Shown one piece after another: positions 1 through 5,114 of a DNA stretch of 5,114 nucleotides. Made by a program: the position numbers and the translations under genes. The stretch is from positions 1-5,114 of the forward strand of contig JACQAU010000181.1 of the NCBI GenBank assembly GCA_016194835.1, written 5' to 3'. The number at the start of each line of letters is the position of its first letter. The stretch's first letter is position 1. Source of the DNA: Deltaproteobacteria bacterium (GTDB taxonomy: Bacteria; Bdellovibrionota; UBA1018). The notes under the pieces were generated by a model. The model made no database searches and was not told the DNA's origin. It was given only the letters and a program-made list of their open reading frames with translations.

Positions 1-973
1 CCTCAAACACCAGAGATAAATCTCTAGTGATGTTTTTTGTTTCTAAATCCAAATTCATAGTCCCCTTATGAAGCGCACCGAAAAGTAACGCCGACAAAAC
101 TACACCTAATGGTTTATTGCGCCCCAAAAGAGAAACTGCAATCCCCATAAATCCATATTCAGGAGAAAAACCAATTCTGAATTTGCCAGATTGTCCTAAA
201 ATTTCGGCAACACCTACTAAGCCTGCGATTCCGCCCGCTAGTACCATGGCAAGAATTTGCATCCGATTAACCGAAATACCAGAAAGTCTAGCTGCTGTGA
301 TGTTTTGTCCTGTAGCTCTGAGCTTATAACCTAAAACAGTTTTCCAAAGAAAAAACCAAGTCAAAACAGCTACCAAGAGTGCTAAAAAAAATGAAAAATT
401 AACTGTCGCATGCTCTGCTAAAAATAAAGATGGAACATGAAACTGTGCCGCTATTTCCTGTGTTTCTGGATTTTGTGTTCCTCTGTTTGGGAAAACATAA
501 AGGGTTAGCCAGCTTGTAATACCGATCGCAATAAAATTGAGCATTATTGTATTAATAACTTCATGACTTCCGCGCTTAGCTTTCAAATAACCTGCAAAAA
601 AACCCCACAAAGCTCCTCCAATAAAAGAAGCACAAATCGCGACAAATGGGGCTAATGGAGAACCCAAATTTGAAAATAAAATCCCCACAGTAGTGGCTGC
701 AAATGCACCCGAGAGCAGTTGCCCTTCTGCTCCTATATTAAACAGCCCGCACTGAAAAGCAACCGTGACAGAAAGACCAGTAAAAATAAGCGGTGTTGTG
801 TAAAACAAAGTACTCGCCAAGTCATGCGCTGAACCAAAAGCGCCATTGACTAATATTTTTAGTACAGACCAGGGATTTTCTCCCAAGCCATATGCAATCA
901 TTAGACCAAGAAACAATCCCATACAAATAGCCAATACTGGCTGTATCATTATAAGTATTTTTTTAATGAACAT
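1..973 (-). CDS. BMP-family ABC transporter permease (nucleoside-type, partial at window edge)
   Basis: Inner-membrane permease of the branched-chain amino acid/nucleoside superfamily (BPD_transp_2, NupP/YufP type). It should form half of the channel for a substrate delivered by the BMP protein encoded upstream. The 324 visible codons start with ATG at 973 and stay open to the window edge, so the C-terminus (probably a few tens of residues) is missing. The diagnostic motif FNIGAEGQ is at residues 78-85. Hydrophobic segments lie near residues 8-28, 58-75, 85-100, 108-130, 142-161, 193-210, 238-260 and 275-300. The stretch around 215-243 (GYKLRATGQN, then ARLSGISVNR) is the usual cytoplasmic coupling region. 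The ATG overlaps the end of the ATPase gene by 11 bp, and the only upstream purine run (AAAGAG) is very close, so translation is probably coupled. A second, different permease normally follows. The family call is firm. The substrate (purine nucleosides or a related compound) is inferred. Confidence 0.9.
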   Translation of the reverse strand, partial: MFIKKILIMIQPVLAICMGLFLGLMIAYGLGENPWSVLKILVNGAFGSAHDLASTLFYTTPLIFTGLSVTVAFQCGLFNIGAEGQLLSGAFAATTVGILFSNLGSPLAPFVAICASFIGGALWGFFAGYLKAKRGSHEVINTIMLNFIAIGITSWLTLYVFPNRGTQNPETQEIAAQFHVPSLFLAEHATVNFSFFLALLVAVLTWFFLWKTVLGYKLRATGQNITAARLSGISVNRMQILAMVLAGGIAGLVGVAEILGQSGKFRIGFSPEYGFMGIAVSLLGRNKPLGVVLSALLFGALHKGTMNLDLETKNITRDLSLVFE

Positions 974-2591
974 TTTCTCTTTCACTTGCTCCGCACATAT
1001 AATACCCAATGCGCGAAAGGCTAGGATCTCCTCTATTAAATTCCGCTACGATTTTTCCCGCATAGATTACTAGTATTCGATCACTCAAAGCAAGAATCTC
1101 TTCAAGCTCTGAAGAAATCAATAAGACACCTGCCCCGTCATCTCGTACTTGAATTATTTTTTCATGAATAAACTGAATAGCACCAATATCAACACCCCGT
1201 GTAGGTTGGCTTGCAATCAAGAGTTTGGGTTGACTATAACACTCTCTTGCGATCACAAGTTTTTGTTGATTTCCACCTGAAAGTTGTCTTGCTAAACTAT
1301 TTGTATTTCCAGGACGAATATCATAATCGCGTACAATGCTAAGAAGTTTTTCTTTAATTTTTTTCAAGGAAAGAAGGTTATAAAACTGTAATTCTCTTTT
1401 ATCATGGTTGCCTAGTAAAAAATTTTCTTGCAACGCTGCATCTAAGAGCAACGCTTGAACCTGTCTGTTTTCCGGTATAAAGCTAACTCCTAGTTCTCTA
1501 ATTTGATTTGTTTTTAAGGAAAGAATATTTTTGCCAAATATATTAATATTACCTTTAATTGCAAATTCTTTAGCATTAGGACACAACAAAATCTGCGCTA
1601 GTTCAGATTGACCATGACCTTCTACTCCCGCTATGCCAACAATTTCACCTTTTAATACTGAAAAACTAATGTGATCTAATTTCTTCTTTTCTTTTTTATG
1701 TGCATATAGCACTAAGTTATTAATTTCTAAAATCGGTGCTTTTGACAACTCTTTTCGTGGAGGAACGCTCACTTGCAATGAAATTTTTCGTCCTACCATT
1801 AATTCAGCAAGTGCTTCGATATTTGTGTCTTTTGTTTTAAGACTACATACTACCTTTCCATGTCTAAACACTGTAACTTCGTCTGTACAGGCCATAATTT
1901 CATTGAGCTTATGGGTAATAATTAGTACTGTTTTGCCCTGTTCTTTGAGTTTTTTTAAATTCACAAAAAGTGCTTCAATCTCTACCGGATTTAGCACTGC
2001 CGTAGGTTCATCTAAAATTAAAATTTCTGCATTCCTATACAGAAGCTTTAAAATTTCAATTCGCTGTTGCACTCCTACAGGCAGATCCTCGATCGAGGTT
2101 TCCCAATCAATTTCAAAGTCAAATACTTTAGCTAGTGTCTTTAACTTTTGGACTGCCTTTTTAGTTTGTATAAGTCTAAAAAAACTTGGTAGCTTTCTTA
2201 ATGCATAAAAAACTGGTTCTTCGCCAAGAATAACATTGTTTACTGCATTTTCGGTGTTGGCCAACATAAAGTGTTGATGGACCATGCCAATCCCGTGCGC
2301 AATAGCATCAAGTGGAGAATTCCACTTAACAGGGTTATTATAAATTTTTATCTCGCTAGCATCACTATCAACACTATCAACACCTCTATCGGCACCATCA
2401 TCTGCACCGTCATCTGGTGGATACATGCCGAAAAGAATATTCATAGCTGTAGATTTTCCGGCCCCGTTTTCGCCTATAATTCCGTGAATAGTTCCCCTTT
2501 GAACTTTAAAGTTTACTTTTGAGTTAGCTATTACATGCTCAAAAGTTTTCGTAATGTTTCGGAACTCAACTGCAAGAGTTTGTTCGCCCAT
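963..2591 (-). CDS. ABC transporter ATP-binding protein, double-NBD, nucleoside/BMP type (NupO/YufO-like)
   Basis: Cytoplasmic ATPase with two fused nucleotide-binding domains that powers the BMP-dependent importer. I chose ATG at 2591 (542 aa) because AAGG lies 5 nt upstream. An in-frame GTG at 2609 would add six residues but has no ribosome site and lies inside a stem-loop. Numbering from that GTG, domain 1 has Walker A GENGAGKST (46-54), Q-loop Gln112 in GMVHQHFML, signature LPVGVQQR (176-183), Walker B ILILDEP (196-202) and His233. Domain 2 is degenerate, as is usual in this family: GVEGHGQSEL (328-337) replaces Walker A, IASQPTRGVD replaces the Walker B Asp-Glu, and Ser stands at the H-loop. 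It keeps a perfect LSGGNQQK signature (443-450). One composite ATP site should therefore be catalytic. An unusual Asp-rich insertion occupies residues 66-85. The gene lies 34 bp after the BMP gene and overlaps the permease start by 11 bp, which indicates an operon. The substrate is inferred only from family and context. Confidence 0.93.
   Translation of the reverse strand: MGEQTLAVEFRNITKTFEHVIANSKVNFKVQRGTIHGIIGENGAGKSTAMNILFGMYPPDDGADDGADRGVDSVDSDASEIKIYNNPVKWNSPLDAIAHGIGMVHQHFMLANTENAVNNVILGEEPVFYALRKLPSFFRLIQTKKAVQKLKTLAKVFDFEIDWETSIEDLPVGVQQRIEILKLLYRNAEILILDEPTAVLNPVEIEALFVNLKKLKEQGKTVLIITHKLNEIMACTDEVTVFRHGKVVCSLKTKDTNIEALAELMVGRKISLQVSVPPRKELSKAPILEINNLVLYAHKKEKKKLDHISFSVLKGEIVGIAGVEGHGQSELAQILLCPNAKEFAIKGNINIFGKNILSLKTNQIRELGVSFIPENRQVQALLLDAALQENFLLGNHDKRELQFYNLLSLKKIKEKLLSIVRDYDIRPGNTNSLARQLSGGNQQKLVIARECYSQPKLLIASQPTRGVDIGAIQFIHEKIIQVRDDGAGVLLISSELEEILALSDRILVIYAGKIVAEFNRGDPSLSRIGYYMCGASERENVH
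2361..2414 (-). repeat. Degenerate GAT-rich tandem repeat inside the ABC ATPase gene
   Basis: Read on the minus strand, this is a run of related units beginning with GAT: GATGACGGTGCA, GATGATGGTGCC, GATAGAGGTGTT, then 9-nt units GATAGTGTT and GATAGTGAT. They encode DDGA, DDGA, DRGV, DSV and DSD. All units are multiples of three, so the frame is kept. The repeat sits between Walker A and the Q-loop, where relatives have a short turn followed by the next beta strand. It looks like slippage-driven expansion of a surface loop. Confidence 0.8.
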
Positions 2592-2601
2592 TAAAACCTT
2601 G

Positions 2602-2620
2602 GCTTTCACATTTGAAAAGC
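2602..2620 (-). promoter_or_regulatory. Intercistronic stem-loop between the BMP and ATPase genes
   Basis: On the minus-strand transcript, GCTTTTC pairs with GAAAGC around the loop AAATGT, giving six base pairs with one bulged T. It lies just after the BMP stop codon (2626) and just before the AAGG ribosome site and ATG (2591) of the ATPase gene. No T-run follows directly, so it is not a typical terminator. A structure here could protect the 3' end of the BMP message and keep the binding protein more abundant than the membrane components. That role is inferred, and the stem is short. Confidence 0.35.
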
Positions 2621-2625
2621 ATTAT

Positions 2626-3477
2626 TTACTTTTTTTTATAATAATCCGGAACTGTAATTTTTTTATGCAAAATATCATCTTTTATTTTATCAACTTGCTT
2701 AATTACTGCTGGAGTTAAAATTTTTGCATTATTTTCATCTCTTGCAAACTCTATAGCCCCGGTCGATAACCCATAATAAGTAATCCCCGGTATAAACACG
2801 CCCCCGGCCAAATCACTACAAGTTAAAAAAATTGCAGTATCTACTCTTTTGAGCATACTAGTCAGTATACGTCCAGGTTTAATCCCATTTTGGTTTGAAT
2901 CAACTCCAATAGCAAATTTAGTTTTCTCTTCAGCTGCATCAAAAACACCAAGACCTGACGCTCCAGCGGCTGTAAAAATAATATCTACCCCTTTACCATA
3001 TTGTACAAGCGCCAATTCTTTTGCTTTTGGTGGGTTATTCCATGCATCGCTTACGCTGGTTTTTGTAGTTAAACCAGCTATGGCTCCAACCAAATAAGCG
3101 CCCTCATGTTCGTTAAAAAGTAGAGAGCGCACATTTGGAGCTTTTACTTCTGCATCGACAATAGCAAATTTAGATTTTGGAAACTGTGCTGCAACTTTTT
3201 TTATAGCTTGCGCTTGTGCTATACCTACTCCAATAATCAAATCGTAGTCTTTAGAAGCAAACCACTTTAACAGCTCTTCATAAGAATTATCATCTTTTGC
3301 CTCTACATCTTTGACCTCAAACCGCAATCTATCTTGAGCGAGCATTGCGCCTTTAAATGCTGAGGCATTAAAGGATTTATCATCTTTGCCCCCTTTATCT
3401 AAGACGATCCCTAATTTAATTCCGGCAAAAGAAATTTGGGTTATAAGTAAAATTAATAAAAGAACAAATTTTTTCAT
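2626..3477 (-). CDS. BMP family ABC transporter substrate-binding protein (PnrA/Med-like), internally shortened
   Basis: Periplasmic binding protein of the basic membrane protein family, which typically binds purine nucleosides and delivers them to the ABC permeases. It has 283 residues, against roughly 330-350 in most relatives. The N-terminus is a Sec signal peptide (MKKF, a hydrophobic core, then ISFA|G, likely cut after residue 18). There is no lipobox cysteine, so the product should be soluble in the periplasm. Family motifs are KLGIVLDKGGKDDKSFN (21-37), HEGAYLVGAIAGL (124-136), KELALVQYGKGVDIIFTAAG (153-172), GVFDAAEE (177-184) and AIGVDSNQN then GRILTSMLKRVDTAIF (189-217). The segment normally between the LAG helix and KAKELAL (the GFVGG strand and following helix) is absent around residues 138-146. 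The start is supported by GGAGAG at 3484-3489, six nt upstream. The family is secure. Whether this shortened form still binds ligand is uncertain. Confidence 0.9.
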   Translation of the reverse strand: MKKFVLLLILLITQISFAGIKLGIVLDKGGKDDKSFNASAFKGAMLAQDRLRFEVKDVEAKDDNSYEELLKWFASKDYDLIIGVGIAQAQAIKKVAAQFPKSKFAIVDAEVKAPNVRSLLFNEHEGAYLVGAIAGLTTKTSVSDAWNNPPKAKELALVQYGKGVDIIFTAAGASGLGVFDAAEEKTKFAIGVDSNQNGIKPGRILTSMLKRVDTAIFLTCSDLAGGVFIPGITYYGLSTGAIEFARDENNAKILTPAVIKQVDKIKDDILHKKITVPDYYKKK

Positions 3478-3483
3478 AAAAGA

Positions 3484-3489
3484 CTCTCC
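3484..3489 (-). promoter_or_regulatory. Strong ribosome binding site for the BMP gene
   Basis: GGAGAG on the minus strand lies six nt before the ATG at 3477. It is the clearest Shine-Dalgarno site of the minus-strand unit and fits a need for high binding-protein expression. It fixes the BMP start. Confidence 0.75.
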
Positions 3490-3506
3490 ACATTAATATT
3501 TAAGAT

Positions 3507-3528
3507 GAACTTATGTATTTATAGGTTC
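3507..3528. promoter_or_regulatory. Imperfect inverted repeat upstream of the BMP gene (possible operator)
   Basis: GAACTTAT, a 6-nt spacer GTATTT, then ATAGGTTC: eight-base arms with seven of eight positions complementary. The dyad is centred about 40 bp upstream of the BMP start, in the 65-bp gap after the regulator gene. Its size and place would suit an operator for a dimeric helix-turn-helix protein such as the adjacent regulator, or a small RNA hairpin. No convincing sigma-70 promoter is visible in this gap. Function is unproven. Confidence 0.3.
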
Positions 3529-3542
3529 AAAGAGTGAGCTGG

Positions 3543-4496
3543 TCAAGGCCTAAGCTTAGGACGTGTAAATCTTTCGCCCAAAAGAACGCAAAGCGAGAAC
3601 ATTTTTTCTTCATTTTTTGTTTCTGGGAAATCTGCTGCCCTCAAAATAAGTTCATCTATGAGAGAAAATAGTTTCCCAATTTGATCTAGATCTAACTTTC
3701 TAGTAACGACAGTTCTATAGCCTTGTCTAGCGGCTAAATCTTGATATTTAATTTTATTAAATATGGCATGCACGTTATGCAAAAAAGTTTTATTGCGGAG
3801 CATAAAAAAATCTTCGTCATCTGGAAAATAAAGCACTCTTTTTAATGCCTTATACTGACTATCTTTTCTTTCCATGACTCCAAGTTTAACAAGATCGTCG
3901 AGCATTTTTTTAGTTCTTTCAATGGGCAGCCCATGTGCCATGGCTACCTCGTTAATAGAAATCAGATCAGGACCAAAGGAATTTACATAAGTAAAAATAT
4001 CTCTATAGTACGGATCCACCTCAAACAACTCTCGATGACTGCGATTAAATACAAATACATTGTCCATTAAAAAGGATTCTTTTTTTGTTTTTAAAATAGT
4101 AGTTGAATATAAAGAATCACTAGAAAGTGCGGAATCAGTATCTAAACCATTTGATTTCTCATTATTGTTTGATTGAAGCTGTACAAGCTGCTTTGAAATA
4201 TCCTCTTTCATTTTAGCATCAGAGATTTGTGATAAACTCCACTGAAAAAATCCCTCTAAATACTGGATATCCAAGTTTTGGCACAAAAAAAGCGCTTGAT
4301 TTAAATTTGGTAGTTGTTCTCCTGCTTCATAACGTGAATATTGTGGATAGCTAATTCCTAAATTAATTTTATTACAAAAATCACGTGCAGAACGATAAAG
4401 TTTTTCTCTATTAATTCTTAGAAAAGTACCCCAACTGTCATACTTAGGCTTAGGCTTAGGTTTTTCTTTTATGTGCGATTTTTCTGCTTGAGCCAT
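3543..4496 (-). CDS. XRE-type HTH transcriptional regulator with DUF4423/TIGR02147-like C-terminal region
   Basis: Probable cytoplasmic DNA-binding regulator. Numbering from the in-frame GTG at 4526, a basic KPKPKPK tract (23-29) precedes a helix-turn-helix region at about 32-93 with the XRE-like core SYPQYSRYEAGEQLPNLNQA. A Ser/Asn/Asp-rich linker follows (about 118-150). A second winged-helix-like unit comes next (about 186-221: ISINEVAMAHGLPIERTKKM, then LDDLVKLGVMER). The C-terminal domain (about 225-327) contains YRTVVTRKLDLDQIGKLFSL and ends in SLCVLLGERFTR. This order resembles the TIGR02147/DUF4423 proteins of Bdellovibrio and Fibrobacter; their biochemical role is poorly known. The start is uncertain. 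I prefer ATG 4496 (317 aa), which has GGA seven nt upstream. ATG 4508 and GTG 4526 lack a visible ribosome site. The gene is 65 bp upstream of the BMP gene on the same strand, so it may be cotranscribed with the transporter and regulate it. It could instead regulate the divergent gene. Confidence 0.75.
   Translation of the reverse strand: MAQAEKSHIKEKPKPKPKYDSWGTFLRINREKLYRSARDFCNKINLGISYPQYSRYEAGEQLPNLNQALFLCQNLDIQYLEGFFQWSLSQISDAKMKEDISKQLVQLQSNNNEKSNGLDTDSALSSDSLYSTTILKTKKESFLMDNVFVFNRSHRELFEVDPYYRDIFTYVNSFGPDLISINEVAMAHGLPIERTKKMLDDLVKLGVMERKDSQYKALKRVLYFPDDEDFFMLRNKTFLHNVHAIFNKIKYQDLAARQGYRTVVTRKLDLDQIGKLFSLIDELILRAADFPETKNEEKMFSLCVLLGERFTRPKLRP
3549..3560. repeat. Perfect 12-bp palindrome at the end of the regulator gene
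   Basis: CCTAAGCTTAGG is a perfect palindrome lying a few bases before the regulator stop codon, encoding part of its final residues. Each half is the hexamer CTTAGG/CCTAAG, which is also repeated three times near the start of the same gene (4443-4460). No T-run follows, and with no room for a loop it is a poor terminator. No function is assigned. Confidence 0.5.
4443..4460. repeat. Triplicated hexamer CTTAGG
   Basis: Three perfect head-to-tail copies of CTTAGG lie inside the regulator coding region. Read on the minus strand they are (CCTAAG)x3 and encode the Lys-Pro repeat KPKPKPK ahead of the helix-turn-helix domain. The simplest explanation is slippage within a coding repeat. Confidence 0.8.
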
Positions 4497-4563
4497 TAAT
4501 AGATCCATTAGAAAGAGTCTATACACCTAAACAACGCTTTGCGGCAATGAAAAATCTCAAGTT

Positions 4564-4592
4564 ATGATATTTTTTATAACAATAAATGAATA
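4564..4592 (-). promoter_or_regulatory. Candidate promoter for the regulator-transporter unit
   Basis: On the minus strand, TATTCA (4592-4587) and TATCAT (4569-4564) are separated by 17 nt. The -10 matches the sigma-70 consensus at five of six positions, but the -35 matches at only three. It would give a leader of roughly 60 nt before ATG 4496. In such AT-rich DNA chance matches are common. Confidence 0.25.
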
Positions 4593-4677
4593 ACATTTAA
4601 TATAATACTGAAATTATCGGTTGTTTATACATATGTTTTGTTTGCTGATAAATATTGCAGCGCGCGGTAAATGTTAA

Positions 4678-4716
4678 TTGACAAACTTGACGCAAGGGGC
4701 TAGTTCGAGTTAAGAA
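4678..4716 (+). promoter_or_regulatory. Candidate promoter region for the NtrC-like gene
   Basis: A perfect -35 hexamer TTGACA (4678-4683) is followed nine bases later by TTGACG (4687-4692). The possible -10 boxes are poor: TAGTTC at 4701-4706 (17 nt from the first) and TAAGAA at 4711-4716 (18 nt from the second). Position just ahead of the gene supports a promoter, but the weak -10 may mean an activated promoter or a different sigma factor. Confidence 0.3.
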
Positions 4717-4728
4717 ACAACAAGTTTC

Positions 4729-4738
4729 AGGGGTGAGG
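4729..4738 (+). promoter_or_regulatory. Ribosome binding site of the NtrC-like gene
   Basis: The purine-rich AGGGGTGAGG ends one base before the ATG at 4740. Its AGGGG part sits at normal Shine-Dalgarno distance and supports this start. Confidence 0.55.
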
Positions 4739-4739
4739 C

Positions 4740-5114
4740 ATGGAAATAGTACAATTTATTCCACAATATCAAAGAAGGTTAGTTTTCCTGGCTTCTCAGG
4801 CGGATTCTGCACCAGTACTTGTTTATGGACCAAACGGATCAGGAAAAAGCGCACTAGCTCAGTGGATTCATAACAATAGCCAACGCTCAACCTTGCCATA
4901 TATAATTGCGAAAAAGGATATTCCACTTAGCAAACAAATTCCAGCCGCTCACAGTGGTACATTTTTACTACCTGAAATTGGAGAATGGCCACTTGCTGAA
5001 CAAAAAATTCTTTCTCGTTTACTAGAAACTAAAGCCATCCCTCATCCTCAACACAATTCAATGCCCATGGTGCTAAATGTGCGGCTCATGGCAACCACAA
5101 GCCAAGCACTAGAA
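4740..5114 (+). CDS. Diverged NtrC-like (sigma-54 activator-type) AAA+ ATPase lacking GAFTGA, 3' end outside window
   Basis: The frame opens with ATG at 4740 and stays open for 125 codons to the window edge. There is no N-terminal sensory domain; the protein begins almost at the ATPase core. Walker A is GPNGSGKS (30-37), followed by LAQWIHNNSQRS, as in NtrC-family proteins (IH..S.R). SGTFLLPEIGEWPLAEQ (72-88) aligns with the family's GGTLFLDEIGE.P...Q, but the Walker B Asp is Pro78, while Glu79 remains. LNVRLMATTSQALE (112-125) aligns with VRVIAATNRDLE, with Ser121 in place of the sensor I Asn. Only 42 residues separate the Walker A Lys from the Walker B position, against roughly 60-65 normally; the missing part includes the GAFTGA loop that contacts sigma-54. 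Normal sigma-54 remodelling is therefore unlikely. ATP binding may persist, but the role is unknown. The relation to the AAA+ family is solid. Confidence 0.8.
   Translation, partial: MEIVQFIPQYQRRLVFLASQADSAPVLVYGPNGSGKSALAQWIHNNSQRSTLPYIIAKKDIPLSKQIPAAHSGTFLLPEIGEWPLAEQKILSRLLETKAIPHPQHNSMPMVLNVRLMATTSQALE

Larger units (their letters stand above)
4497..4739. other. Divergent AT-rich intergenic region
   Basis: About 240 bp separate the regulator (minus) from the NtrC-like gene (plus), so promoters for both directions should lie here. The part from 4556 to 4660 is strongly AT-rich, including a TATAAT on the plus strand at 4601-4606 that has no matching -35. The right part (4661-4700) is richer in GC. 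I see no tRNA, riboswitch, sigma-54 promoter (GG-N10-GC type) or mobile-element end. Confidence 0.7.

Noticed and set aside
117..329. Plus-strand open frame of 70 codons
   Set aside because: It lies antisense to the permease, whose translated product carries clear family motifs in this stretch, and no ribosome site precedes it.
846..1073. Plus-strand open frame of 75 codons
   Set aside because: It is antisense to the permease N-terminus and the ATPase C-terminus; its protein has no recognisable motif.
963..1750. Degenerate second ATPase domain as evidence of a pseudogene
   Set aside because: Loss of the classic Walker A and Walker B in the second half, with ASQPTRGVD and a retained LSGGNQQK signature, is normal for nucleoside-type double ATPases.
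1825..2522. Two plus-strand open frames (1825-2208 and 2271-2522)
   Set aside because: Both are mirror images of the ABC ATPase coding strand, covering its Walker A, Q-loop, signature and Walker B regions; the Ser/Ile-rich translations are typical shadows.
2849..3097. Plus-strand open frame of 82 codons
   Set aside because: It is antisense to conserved BMP motifs and has no ribosome site or recognisable domain.
3478..3542. Possible purine riboswitch ahead of the BMP gene
   Set aside because: The 65-bp gap is too short for the three-way junction plus expression platform, and the conserved core bases are not seen.
4561..4580. GTTAT...ATAAC inverted repeat as operator or terminator
   Set aside because: The arms are only five bases with a ten-base AT spacer in very AT-rich DNA, so chance is a sufficient explanation.
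4614..4651. TTATCGG...CTGATAA inverted repeat in the intergenic region
   Set aside because: One mismatch in seven, a wide spacer of over 20 nt and AT-rich arms make it too weak to call.

Overview
This AT-rich, gene-dense window reads as bacterial chromosome, probably Gram-negative. The transcriptional regulator resembles the TIGR02147/DUF4423 type, which I know mainly from Bdellovibrio-like bacteria and Fibrobacter. A diverged NtrC-type ATPase sits beside it. A Bdellovibrionota-like origin is therefore my best guess, but this is inference and not proven by the sequence.

Layout. From right to left on the minus strand there is one apparent transcription unit. It runs: an XRE/DUF4423-like regulator (3543-4496), a basic-membrane-protein (BMP/PnrA-type) periplasmic binding protein (2626-3477), a double ABC ATPase (963-2591), and an inner-membrane permease (973 to the left edge, incomplete). 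The gaps are 65 bp, 34 bp and an 11-bp overlap. A second permease gene would be expected just outside the left edge, because this transporter class normally has two different permeases. On the plus strand, across an AT-rich divergent intergenic region, a short NtrC-like AAA+ ATPase starts at 4740 and runs off the right edge.

How the parts work together. The binding protein would capture a nucleoside or related small molecule in the periplasm. The permease pair would carry it across the inner membrane, and the double ATPase would power transport. The regulator at the head of the unit may control it. Substrate and regulation are inferred from family membership and gene order.

The main oddities are losses or gains in conserved cores. 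The BMP protein seems to lack about 40 residues from its second lobe. The NtrC-like protein lacks the GAFTGA region, and its Walker B Asp is replaced by Pro. The ABC ATPase carries an Asp-rich tandem-repeat insertion soon after its Walker A. A small stem-loop lies between the BMP and ATPase genes, and an imperfect dyad lies upstream of the BMP gene. I found no RNA genes, CRISPR arrays or mobile elements.
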